A DNA stretch of 24,974 nucleotides from CAYRZL01 sp964428795 (lineage in GTDB: Bacteria > Bacillota > Clostridia > Lachnospirales > Lachnospiraceae): positions 1-24,974 of the forward strand of contig CAYRZL010000035.1 in assembly GCA_964428795.1 (NCBI GenBank), in the 5' to 3' direction. A program made the translations under genes and the position numbers. Within the stretch, counting starts at the first letter, position 1. Each line of letters begins with the position of its first letter. The notes beneath the pieces were generated by a model. It saw only the letters and a program-made list of their open reading frames with translations. It searched no databases and was not told the origin of the DNA. This document shows positions 1 to 6,845 of the stretch, in pieces.

Positions 1-53
1 GAAGCATGAGCTGCTGCATGGTTACCATCCATGGTTTTCATAGAACGTTTCAT
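1..53 (-). CDS. nifJ: Pyruvate:ferredoxin oxidoreductase, N-terminal fragment (cut by window edge)
   Basis: Only the first 17 codons plus two bases are inside the window. The visible peptide contains KTMDGNHAAAHA, which matches the conserved N-terminus of pyruvate:ferredoxin (flavodoxin) oxidoreductases, where a K-TMDGN-AAAH stretch opens the first domain. The enzyme oxidises pyruvate to acetyl-CoA and CO2 and reduces ferredoxin in the anaerobe cytoplasm. I chose ATG at 53 because an AGGAGG lies about nine bases upstream. The ATG at 60 is too close to that site and in another frame. The upstream DNA carries a promoter and a Rex-like operator (separate entries), which fits a redox-controlled fermentation gene. 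The call rests on a short peptide, and related 2-oxoacid oxidoreductases cannot be excluded. Confidence 0.8.
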   Translation of the reverse strand, partial: MKRSMKTMDGNHAAAHA

Positions 54-89
54 TTTCCATTTCCTCCTAAAAAATGTTTTTTCATAACC

Positions 90-107
90 TTGTTAATAAA
101 TTAACAT
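90..107. promoter_or_regulatory. Probable Rex operator in the nifJ leader
   Basis: TTGTTAATAAATTAACAT matches 17 of 18 positions of the clostridial Rex consensus as I remember it (TTGTTAA, four free bases, TTAACAA). It sits between the predicted nifJ transcription start (about 142) and its start codon at 53, where a bound repressor would block transcription. Rex senses the NADH/NAD+ ratio, and fermentation genes are its usual targets. Binding is inferred from the sequence alone. Confidence 0.65.
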
Positions 108-148
108 TCTGTATTTATCATACAATAAAACCAAGAAATTGCAATTTT

Positions 149-182
149 ATTATAACAGAAAATTGTATTTTTTCAAATACAA
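149..182 (-). promoter_or_regulatory. nifJ promoter with a perfect inverted repeat over the -35 box
   Basis: On the minus strand a -10 TATAAT (149-154) preceded by TG (extended -10) follows a -35 TTGAAA (171-176) with a 16-base spacer. A perfect 8-bp inverted repeat, TTGTATTT (163-170) and AAATACAA (175-182), overlaps the -35 box and could be a second operator. The predicted transcript starts near 142 and leads into nifJ. Confidence 0.6.
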
Positions 183-420
183 TCTGGAACTTTTATCCAT
201 TTCTGTGAATTTGCTCATTTTACACTCTCAAATCAACAAAAGTATCTGCAAATTGCTGAATTTTATTGCACCTTTTTTCTGCAAGAATCAGTGACCATAC
301 TGTGATCACTAACTCCCCGGTAACTAATGATACCCCATATCAGGGGTAAAAGTACAGTACATTTTTAAATACAAAATCTCGGTCTGCTGATCAGGCGGAA
401 GGCTGTGGCTCCGGAAGTTT

Positions 421-676
421 TTGGGTAATGAAACAGCGTCCAACTGGGAGGGAAGGAACAGGTATGTTTTATTTTCAACCTCGTTGCACTGGATTTTTCT
501 CAGAAGGGAGATTTTGAACCCTTTATTTGCGCCTGCGCCACAAAATAGGGTTGTTGCTCGGCGCATTTGGTTTAAAATCTCCCTTCTGGAAAAATCAGCG
601 TGCATCTCACAAAAAAGTAAAACATACCTGTTCCTTCCCTCCCAGTCGGACGCTGCATTTACGTTTCCAAGCATGC
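421..676. repeat. Long imperfect inverted repeat (first of two)
   Basis: The left arm (about 421-535) and right arm (about 565-676) are imperfect reverse complements over about 110 bases each. They include one uninterrupted 28-base match, at about 444-471 on the left, centred on GGGAGGGAAGGAACAGG. A second matched block, AGAAGGGAGATTTT, lies nearer the centre. The transcript would fold into one long hairpin. Open reading frames on both strands here mirror each other because of the repeat and look non-coding. Origin unknown; it could be a decayed mobile or intergenic element. Confidence 0.75.
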
Positions 677-812
677 GACCAAAAGCTTCAGTGAAGGTTT
701 TTTCGTTCTCAAAACAAGCCGGATCTACAGCAAAACCGCAGAGCAACTGCTCTACAGGCGCAAACACGAATGGTTTATTGGGAAAGTATTTACGCCGCCA
801 GCGGAGAAAACG

Positions 813-1052
813 CGGATGTTTCCGGAAGATGACACAAGGTGCAGGTGTGGGCGCTGATTCTGGATTTCTTTGAAATTTTCGTGGTGCTCTTAAAGCAGCG
901 GAAAAGAATGTCGGAAGCCGAGGAGCGCCTTTTCGCACCGCAGGCTTCTATAAAACATTCTTTGGAGCTGGTTTTTAGCAGCACCAGAAAATTGAAACGT
1001 AACCCGGAATCAGCGCCCATAACTGTACCGGGCATCTTTTGGAAACCACACA
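813..1052. repeat. Long imperfect inverted repeat (second of two)
   Basis: Arms at about 813-922 and 942-1052 are imperfect reverse complements. The best-matched blocks are TGGGCGCTGATTC near 866 (its complement near 1010), the ATTTTC-TGGTGCT block, and an inner pair AAAGAATGT / ACATTCTTT. It lies about 140 bases from the first inverted repeat, so the two form a tandem pair of long hairpins in an otherwise gene-less region. I do not recognise the family. Confidence 0.7.
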
Positions 1053-1099
1053 GATTTCCCGGGGCGGCGTCTTTCATCCCGGTAAACCGAATTTTTGAA

Positions 1100-1143
1100 A
1101 AAAGAGAAAGCGCCGGATTTTGAGGTCCGGCGCTTTCTCTTTT
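1100..1143. terminator. Strong intrinsic terminator (bidirectional)
   Basis: A perfect 18-bp stem (left arm 1100-1117, right arm 1126-1143) with an 8-base loop is G+C rich in its upper half (GCGCCGGA / TCCGGCGC) and ends in runs of A on one side and T on the other. On the minus strand it would stop transcripts coming from the right. Confidence 0.85.
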
Positions 1144-1254
1144 AGGAGAAGGATTTTATATTGTGATTGTATTTTAGCACAGATTTTTTAAATCAGTTAT
1201 CCAGAGTACGCATATATCCATGTAAAATCAGGATAACTAAATTTGTTTTTTCCC

Positions 1255-1285
1255 TTGACCGTATTCTTACTATACAGGTTAGCAT
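1255..1285 (+). promoter_or_regulatory. Orphan MerR-type promoter (19-bp spacer), site P1
   Basis: -35 TTGACC (1255-1260) and -10 TAGCAT (1280-1285) are separated by exactly 19 bases, GTATTCTTACTATACAGGT. The spacer closely resembles that of the merR promoter, GTATACCAACTATACAGGA, in the same register. No protein gene follows on this strand. The next features are hairpins and a terminator, so it may drive a small RNA. The -10 box matches the consensus at only four of six positions. Confidence 0.6.
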
Positions 1286-1291
1286 AAAGGA

Positions 1292-1415
1292 TGTAAAAAC
1301 TGATTGTTTTTTACAAGCCTATCCTAATCACTGAGAAGCTTCCCACTTCTTAGTGGAAATACCTAACAAAAACCCTAAACGTAAAAAGGAAACCGAAGAG
1401 GTTTCCTTTTTACGT
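1292..1415 (+). ncRNA. Candidate small RNA under MerR-type promoter P1
   Basis: Between promoter P1 and the terminator at 1379-1415 lie about 85 bases without a credible reading frame. They contain two further foldable segments: TGTAAAAA / TTTTTTACA (about 1292-1314) and CACTGAGAAG / CTTCTTAGTG (about 1330-1356, one G-U pair). With the terminator hairpin this makes a compact RNA of about 120 nt with three stem-loops. Alternatively it is the leader of a gene lost by deletion. Expression is inferred only from the promoter and terminator. Confidence 0.4.
1379..1415. terminator. Intrinsic terminator shared by both strands
   Basis: A perfect 16-bp stem (1379-1394 with 1400-1415) and a 5-base loop has GGAAACC / GGTTTCC at its head, flanked by AAAAA and TTTTT. 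On the minus strand it follows the gene ending at 1471. On the plus strand it would end the candidate small RNA. Confidence 0.85.
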
Positions 1416-1470
1416 TGCCAATCATGTGAAAGAAAGCTCCGAGGAAGATTTCTTTTGCTATACAAATCTG

Positions 1471-2154
1471 CTATTGCATATTCTCCTGAATCTCCTTTCG
1501 CAATAACGCAATGGTACTCTCCACCGGATATCCGAACAACAATCCCACAACTGCCAGTTCCTCGTTACCAATGCAATTATGAATATCAATGGGACATTTC
1601 TCCAGATTTCCGAACCAAGAAAGCTCCTCTGCAAAATATTCCTCCATCTTCTTTTGATTCAATGGTACTCCGCAGGATTCATAAACAGGCAAAAGCTTCT
1701 CCAATTCAAAGTAATCCGACAAAGTACCTTTTCTGCTCACATAAAGCATATACTGATATTCTCTGGGATTGTAGGGGAAACAATAGTATCCTTCCTCTGT
1801 TTCCTGAATGATCTTCAAATATTCCCTGGAATCTGTTGGGTATACGGTAGCTGCGATCTTTTTTCCCTGCTGCACCGCATTATTCATGTAGGAGATAATC
1901 GGAATCGGTCCATAATTATTACTGCAAAACACCAGATTATACCAGCTCAGATACGGACTTTCAAAAGCCGCCGCTTCCTCAGAATAGAAAATCCGTTTAA
2001 AAACAAATGCTTCCTCCTGTCCCTGAAACTGATAGCTTAATTCGATCACATGTTTCTCCTCATCCTCCGGGGTAAACTGTCCGTGGGTATGATGCACAAA
2101 GAAAGTAACCGGACGTCCTACGTCGTACTCCTCCGTATACAATAATTCTTTCAT
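1471..2154 (-). CDS. Uncharacterised protein, 227 aa
   Basis: I do not recognise this protein with confidence. It is soluble-looking, acidic and rich in aromatic residues, with no signal peptide or membrane segment. The C-terminal part (about 195-215) has an EELAVVGLLFGYPVEST stretch that faintly resembles the LGYP-E-V segment of the DUF3793 family, but this is a weak impression. The start at 2154 is supported by GGAGG a few bases upstream. It lies 15 bases downstream of the GntR regulator gene, so the two are probably co-transcribed with moeA-moaA, and a terminator follows at 1379-1415. Its position suggests a link to molybdenum cofactor use or to the GntR regulator, but no function can be assigned. 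Confidence 0.75.
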   Translation of the reverse strand: MKELLYTEEYDVGRPVTFFVHHTHGQFTPEDEEKHVIELSYQFQGQEEAFVFKRIFYSEEAAAFESPYLSWYNLVFCSNNYGPIPIISYMNNAVQQGKKIAATVYPTDSREYLKIIQETEEGYYCFPYNPREYQYMLYVSRKGTLSDYFELEKLLPVYESCGVPLNQKKMEEYFAEELSWFGNLEKCPIDIHNCIGNEELAVVGLLFGYPVESTIALLRKEIQENMQ

Positions 2155-2169
2155 GTTTCCTCCAAATTA

Positions 2170-2865
2170 TTACAGGTTGTACTTGCCCGTAACCAATCTG
2201 TTTATGTAATATTTCTTAATATACTGACAATGAGCACGAATAGCCGCCTTTGACCCTTCCAGATCACGAGCCTGGATTGCTTTGAAAATATCAACATGCT
2301 GCTCGTAGCTGAGACGTCCATGCTCTATATCATGGTTGGACGTAATATCAAATCTTCTTTTCTGGTTTATCAACATCTCAAACATCATATCCAGACGCTT
2401 ATTCGATACATAATGTATGATAAACTCATGGAATTTGATATCCCACTCCATACGCTCGATCATGTCCTCATTAGCCAGACATGCTTCCGTAGTTTTCAAA
2501 ATACTTTCTAATGCCGCATCCGCAGTTATTCCATAATTTTTCAAAGACACTTCCAATGCATAAGTCTGCAGGATCTCAAGCAGATCATATACCTCCAGAA
2601 TATCTTCCAGCGTATATACCGGAACGATGATTCCCTTGCCCGGCTCTGTATCCAGCAGCCCCTCCGCTGCCAACTGCCGCAATGCGTAGCGCACTGGAGA
2701 ACGACTCACCTGATAGATCTCACACAATTTCCTCTCTACCATCACAGTTCCCGGAGGAAAATCATTATTCATGATCGCCTGTTTGATCTTATTATACACT
2801 ACCGTCTCCTTGGTATCCGCAGGCTGCGCTAACATACTCAGCTTGCTATTATTCGTGTTTTCCAT
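2170..2865 (-). CDS. GntR-family transcriptional regulator, FCD type
   Basis: 231 aa. The N-terminal winged helix-turn-helix (about 20-85) has typical GntR features: VYNKIKQAIMNNDFPPGT, then the recognition helix segment SRSPVRYALRQLAAEGLL and PGKGIIV. The C-terminal all-helical FCD domain (about 95-220) includes the expected metal-site histidine spacing, with KFHEF, EQHVDIF and RAHCQY. FCD regulators usually sense small organic acids and often repress neighbouring catabolic genes. The ATG at 2865 is preceded by GGGAGG. It sits 52 bases downstream of moaA and 15 bases upstream of the unknown gene. Ligand and targets cannot be read from the sequence; aromatic acids or their breakdown products would suit the locus. 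Confidence 0.9.
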   Translation of the reverse strand: MENTNNSKLSMLAQPADTKETVVYNKIKQAIMNNDFPPGTVMVERKLCEIYQVSRSPVRYALRQLAAEGLLDTEPGKGIIVPVYTLEDILEVYDLLEILQTYALEVSLKNYGITADAALESILKTTEACLANEDMIERMEWDIKFHEFIIHYVSNKRLDMMFEMLINQKRRFDITSNHDIEHGRLSYEQHVDIFKAIQARDLEGSKAAIRAHCQYIKKYYINRLVTGKYNL

Positions 2866-2917
2866 TGTTCCTCCCGTTCTTTGCCAACAATCAGTCTATA
2901 TACCCACTCTGAAACAA

Positions 2918-3868
2918 TCAGCCGCCAATCTGATTCATATAACGACTTGTCTCACTCTGAAAACCGTAAGTCAAATCTACATGCTGTGCCGGTTTACCCA
3001 AAATACCGGCACGAATCGTCTCGCGCAACTCCTCTCCATGAAGTCCCCGCAGATTAATTTCATCTTTGGAATGTAAACATGGCTTTAATTTTCCATCACA
3101 GGTCAACCGAATCCGGTTACAGGTCAGACAAAAATGCTGATTCACCGGTGCGATCAGACCCACCTTGCCCTTTCCCTCCGGCAGCCTGTACATCCGGGCA
3201 ACGCCGGAATTTTCTGCTTCCTGAAGCTCCGGCACTTTCTCCAAAACAGTACTGCCCTTGATAAATGTTTCTTTCGGAAAATTCACACACTCTCCGATCG
3301 GCATCAACTCGATGAACCGAACCTCAATATCTGAATTTCTTGTCAATTCCACAAAATCTTTGATTTCATCATCATTAACTCCACCGATCAAAACCGTATT
3401 GATTTTAATCGGAGTTAATCTAACCTCTTCCGCAGCCCGTATTCCTGCAATTACATCTGCATAATTTCCTCTTCGGGTAAGTCTTTTATACTTATCGGTC
3501 TGAAGCGTATCCAAACTGATATTCAGTCTGGAAACACCAGCCTGTGCAAGAGGTTTCGCCAGCTTCTCCAGCAGTAATCCGTTTGTAGTGATCGCCAGTT
3601 CTTTTACACCCGGAATAGATGTAATATCCCGACAGATATCTACCACATCTGCACGAATCAATGGTTCTCCTCCGGTAATCCTGATTTTATAAATACCAAG
3701 ATCAACTGCTGCTCTTGCCATCTCCACAATTTCTTCTCTGGACATCACATCGGAATATAATGCATCACAGCCACCATCATTCGGCATACAATAAATACAC
3801 CGCAGATTGCATAGGTCTGTAATTGAAATTCTTAAATAAGTAATGTCACGTCCAAGCTGATCTTTCAT
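2918..3868 (-). CDS. moaA: GTP 3',8-cyclase (molybdenum cofactor biosynthesis protein A)
   Basis: 316 aa, a normal MoaA length. The radical-SAM motif is C20-x3-C24-x2-C27 in TDLCNLRCIYC. A GGEPL SAM-binding motif follows (about 66-70). The C-terminal cluster is CLTCNRIRLTCDGKLKPC, three cysteines spaced C-x2-C-x13-C, which bind the second [4Fe-4S] cluster at the GTP site. The protein ends in GG, the conserved MoaA tail needed for activity. With MoaC it turns GTP into cyclic pyranopterin monophosphate, the first step of molybdopterin synthesis. The gene starts 15 bases after moeA, so the two are coupled. Its partner moaC is far away in the second cofactor operon (19968-20441). Confidence 0.97.
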   Translation of the reverse strand: MKDQLGRDITYLRISITDLCNLRCIYCMPNDGGCDALYSDVMSREEIVEMARAAVDLGIYKIRITGGEPLIRADVVDICRDITSIPGVKELAITTNGLLLEKLAKPLAQAGVSRLNISLDTLQTDKYKRLTRRGNYADVIAGIRAAEEVRLTPIKINTVLIGGVNDDEIKDFVELTRNSDIEVRFIELMPIGECVNFPKETFIKGSTVLEKVPELQEAENSGVARMYRLPEGKGKVGLIAPVNQHFCLTCNRIRLTCDGKLKPCLHSKDEINLRGLHGEELRETIRAGILGKPAQHVDLTYGFQSETSRYMNQIGG

Positions 3869-3883
3869 TTTCTCAATCCTCTT

Positions 3884-5104
3884 TTATTTTATCTGATAAG
3901 CGCTCAGTTTTGTGCCCTTTTTCACCGGTCCGGAACCTGCCGGAATGACCGCAAAAACATCCACATCTTTCATGGAACTTACCATTCCATTTCCCTGAGC
4001 CTCTGAAATCTGCATCTTCACCGTACCATCCGTGAGATCCAGTGTTCCCTTCAAAATACGTGTGTTCGGGCTTTTCTTATTAAAATCATTTGCCAGCTCC
4101 ACCTGTATCTCGTCAGGCAGACACTTCTCAAGTCCTGCCACCTTTCGGATACCCGGCATTGCCACCATATAAAACGTTGTCATTGCAGCCGCCGGATTAC
4201 CGGAAAGACAGATTACCGGCGTACCATTCAACAACCCGAAACCACAGGAAGACCCCGGCTTCATAGCTACACGCTCTATACACAGCTCTCCGCCTGCTCC
4301 CACCAATGCACGTTTTGCAAAATCATAATCTCCTACGGATGCACCTCCCGTAGTGATCAAAATATCATAAATGCACACTGCCTCTTTCAGAAAATCGATA
4401 ATAGCCTTCTCATTATCCTCTATATTTCCAAGATAAAGAGCATTAAAGCATTCTTTCTTCAAAGATGCGTTCAGTAAATACCGATTCGTATTATATATCT
4501 TACCGGGTGCAATAGGCTGTCCCACTTCTAAAAGCTCATCCCCCAGAGAAATCAACCCAATCATAGGAGCCTTATACACATATACATGAGCCAATCCCTG
4601 CGCTGCGATCATTCCCTGAATAGCAGGACTGATACGCTCTCCTTTTTTTGCGATCAATGCATCCTTTTTCACATCCTCGCCGCTTGGAATGACATTTTCC
4701 TGCTCATCACACTGCTGGAAAATAGTTACATGAGTATCTGTAAATTCAGTGTCCTCATATTTTATAACCGCTGTAGCTCCGTCCGGCACAGGCGCTCCGG
4801 TGAGAATTTTTACTGCCTCATCTTTCCCCAGTGTTCCCTCAAAGTGTCCACCTGCAGCGACCTCTGTAATAATCGTAAACGTCTTTTGCTGTTCTTTGGA
4901 AAGACCTATGGTATCTTCTGCCCGCAGGGCATATCCGTCAAAAGGAGACCTTGCAAATGGCGGCACGTCCAACAGCGCATATATATCACGACTCAGCACT
5001 CTTCCTGCCGCTTTTTCCAATGAAATTTCCTCTTCATCTAATGTCTCACAGACATTCATAAATATTTCTCTGGCTGTTTTATAATCCATTGCTTTTCCTT
5101 TCAT
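3884..5104 (-). CDS. moeA: Molybdopterin molybdotransferase MoeA
   Basis: 406 aa, the usual MoeA length. Visible motifs include the N-terminal region around PPFARSPFDGYALR (about 49-62), the VKILTGAPVPDGATAVIKYED segment, and the MogA-like domain with TTGGASVGDYDF (about 252-263) and GNPAAAM. MoeA inserts molybdate into adenylylated molybdopterin, the last step before nucleotide attachment by MobA. Two starts are possible: ATG 5104 with GGAGG ten bases upstream, and ATG 5089 with AAAGGA close by; I keep the longer form. It forms a unit with moaA. A TGGTATAAG extended -10 in the 107-base gap upstream (about 5145) may be its promoter. A divergent second MoeA-like protein is encoded at 22082-23116. 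Confidence 0.96.
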   Translation of the reverse strand: MKGKAMDYKTAREIFMNVCETLDEEEISLEKAAGRVLSRDIYALLDVPPFARSPFDGYALRAEDTIGLSKEQQKTFTIITEVAAGGHFEGTLGKDEAVKILTGAPVPDGATAVIKYEDTEFTDTHVTIFQQCDEQENVIPSGEDVKKDALIAKKGERISPAIQGMIAAQGLAHVYVYKAPMIGLISLGDELLEVGQPIAPGKIYNTNRYLLNASLKKECFNALYLGNIEDNEKAIIDFLKEAVCIYDILITTGGASVGDYDFAKRALVGAGGELCIERVAMKPGSSCGFGLLNGTPVICLSGNPAAAMTTFYMVAMPGIRKVAGLEKCLPDEIQVELANDFNKKSPNTRILKGTLDLTDGTVKMQISEAQGNGMVSSMKDVDVFAVIPAGSGPVKKGTKLSAYQIK

Positions 5105-5211
5105 TCTGACTGACCCTCCGGATATTTAAATTGCGCAAAACCAACGTACCAATCTTATACCATCATCATACCATGGTTTTTCCATTTTTCAACAAAAAAT
5201 TACTTTATCTC

Positions 5212-5772
5212 TTATTTCATCGTTGCAAGCATTCTTCCAATGTTGTATGCCTGCTGTTTCAAATCCATATTTTTCTCTGCTGCTTCCGGATTGGTCGCAT
5301 TGGTACAAACCAACCTTGTCTCATCCACAAATCCAAACATCGGGAAAGATGCTGCCAGATAATCAAAATAGGAATCAAACATATGCGGATCCATATTATC
5401 CTGAGAATATACTGTGACGATTTTTTTCTTTCCAAATCTTGGCTGCCAGTCAGTGCCGGTCAAAGGGAACATACGATCATAAAGATTCTTTACCGGACCG
5501 GTTACCTGCATAAAATAAATAGGAGAGCCAATTACTACCGCATCTGCCTCTTTCAATTTCTGAAATGCTTTATGCAGCTCATCTGTAATCACACAATCAT
5601 CCTGTGTACGACATCCAAAACAGCTTTGACAGGCCATAAATTTCATTTTAAACAAGGTATAGAAATCCACCTTCGCATTATGTTCTCTTGCACCTCTCGC
5701 AATCATATCCAGAAGAGTTACCGTATTACCATCCATTCTTGGACTTCCATTATAAATTACAATTTTTTTCAT
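5212..5772 (-). CDS. NADPH-dependent FMN reductase / iron-sulfur flavoprotein-like oxidoreductase
   Basis: 186 aa when started at ATG 5772, which has a GAGGAAAGG upstream and gives the family N-terminus MKKIVIYNGSPR. A longer in-frame extension upstream looks non-coding. The GSPR-x3-NT loop (about 9-17) binds FMN phosphate in flavodoxin-fold reductases. C48-x2-C51-x2-C54-x5-C60 (CQSCFGCRTQDDC) is the compact cysteine motif of iron-sulfur flavoprotein relatives. GSPIYFMQVTGPVKNLYDR is the second flavin-binding segment. A plausible role is electron transfer or reduction of a quinone-like or phenolic intermediate in this pathway, but the substrate is not evident. It lies between athLS and moeA, and has its own promoter. 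Confidence 0.88.
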   Translation of the reverse strand: MKKIVIYNGSPRMDGNTVTLLDMIARGAREHNAKVDFYTLFKMKFMACQSCFGCRTQDDCVITDELHKAFQKLKEADAVVIGSPIYFMQVTGPVKNLYDRMFPLTGTDWQPRFGKKKIVTVYSQDNMDPHMFDSYFDYLAASFPMFGFVDETRLVCTNATNPEAAEKNMDLKQQAYNIGRMLATMK

Positions 5773-5849
5773 AGCATTTCCCTTTCCTCTTTTTTGCTCA
5801 CATCCGGACGTTCTTTTCATCCGCCTGCATATATTCAAATCCGAATACG

Positions 5850-5878
5850 AATTTAAACATATGCAGACTGACAAGCAA
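5850..5878 (-). promoter_or_regulatory. Promoter of the flavin oxidoreductase gene
   Basis: On the minus strand, -35 TTGCTT (5873-5878) and -10 TAAATT (5850-5855) are separated by 17 bases. Transcription would start near 5843, about 70 bases before the ATG at 5772. This is an ordinary spacing and does not show the 19-bp signature of the other locus promoters. Confidence 0.5.
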
Positions 5879-5896
5879 AACTGAACCCTTATTTTC

Positions 5897-5930
5897 GTTG
5901 TGCCCATACAAAAACTTGTATGGGCACAAC
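5897..5930. terminator. Long perfect hairpin after athS, probable terminator
   Basis: A perfect 15-bp inverted repeat (5897-5911 with 5916-5930, loop AAAC) lies 55 bases beyond the athS stop codon. There is no clear T run on the minus strand after it, so termination may be inefficient, or the hairpin may protect the 3' end of the athLS message. Confidence 0.55.
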
Positions 5931-5984
5931 ATTTTAACACAAAATCCTCATTTGGGGGTATGATCCTGTGTCAATTTTTGATTC

Positions 5985-6812
5985 TTAGAACTCATGTACT
6001 CCGAGATCCAAAGATTTGCCGACAATTTCAAAAGGAATGTCTTTCTTATTGCCATCAGCATCAACGGAAAGAACATAGCTTCCATCTTCAAGCCCATCAA
6101 ATTTGAATTCTCCAAAGAAGTTTGTCTGCATAGAAGCAATCTGAGCACCATCCTTTGAAACAGCAACTTCTGCGTTCTCATAGCAATCACCGTTCACACG
6201 AATCTGCCCCGTCACAAAATTCTTTGTGTACATATACAGATTTTTGTAAAATACATGCGGATTTGTACCAAGCTCAGGTCTGTAAACTTCAAGCCCTTCT
6301 TCCTCAATAATCTTAGCCATAGCTTCAGGCTCTTCATAATAATACGAAAGAGCATGTGTCGGGCAGCTATGTGCGCAGCGCGGTTTAGCAGGCTTCCAGT
6401 CCGGATCATCCAGAAGATGAGCACACATTGTACATTTCTGCGGCACATCATATTCGTCATTGTAGTAAATTGCGCCGTACGGACAGGAATTTACCAATTC
6501 TTTGTTGCCTTTCGCTTTTACCATATCGATCATAACGATACCATCTTCTCTTCTGGTAACGGCATCTTTGCCTGCTGCCATACATGGAGCATTCTCGCAG
6601 TGCTGGCATGGCATCGGAAGATATTTCACATCAGCACGGGGATAAGTTCCGCGCTCTCTTCTCATAATATTTATCCAACGATGTCCATGGCGGGGCTGAG
6701 CTGCGGTATAGCCTTCCCAGTCGTTCATAACGTGCTCGTCCTTGCAGGACATAAAGCAGTTATTGCAGTCATGACACCATCTGACATCAATCACAATATA
6801 ACGCTGTTTCAT
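5985..6812 (-). CDS. athS: Pyrogallol-phloroglucinol transhydroxylase, small (beta) Fe-S subunit
   Basis: 275 aa, essentially the length of the Pelobacter acidigallici subunit. Residues 1-195 form a ferredoxin-like domain of the DmsB/PhsB type. Cysteines are C13, C16, C19, C23; C69, C72, C77; C110; C127, C130, C146, C150: exactly twelve, enough for three [4Fe-4S] clusters. The second motif lacks the usual fourth cysteine (G81), as I remember for the Pelobacter protein. Residues about 196-275 (VTGQIRVNGDCYENAEV to the C-terminus) form a transthyretin/Cna-B-like beta domain, a hallmark of this enzyme that ordinary electron-transfer subunits lack. There is no signal peptide, so it is cytoplasmic. 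The gene starts 33 bases after athL and is co-transcribed with it. Confidence 0.95.
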   Translation of the reverse strand: MKQRYIVIDVRWCHDCNNCFMSCKDEHVMNDWEGYTAAQPRHGHRWINIMRRERGTYPRADVKYLPMPCQHCENAPCMAAGKDAVTRREDGIVMIDMVKAKGNKELVNSCPYGAIYYNDEYDVPQKCTMCAHLLDDPDWKPAKPRCAHSCPTHALSYYYEEPEAMAKIIEEEGLEVYRPELGTNPHVFYKNLYMYTKNFVTGQIRVNGDCYENAEVAVSKDGAQIASMQTNFFGEFKFDGLEDGSYVLSVDADGNKKDIPFEIVGKSLDLGVHEF

Positions 6813-6845
6813 CTTGATTTCTCCTTTCTAACTATACTTACAAAA

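Noticed and set aside
324..1123. Four reading frames of 94-204 codons on both strands
   Set aside because: They mirror one another because of the long inverted repeats, lack good ribosome sites and show no protein-like composition or family match.
1353..1811. 152-codon plus-strand frame downstream of promoter P1
   Set aside because: It is antisense to the unknown gene at 1471-2154 and starts inside the terminator region without a ribosome site, so it is a shadow frame.
5105..5211. MerR-type site upstream of moeA (GGTAT repeats near 5145-5175)
   Set aside because: No -35/-10 pair with a 19-base spacer can be placed; the repeats ATGGTATGA / ATGGTATAA are direct, not the shared operator.
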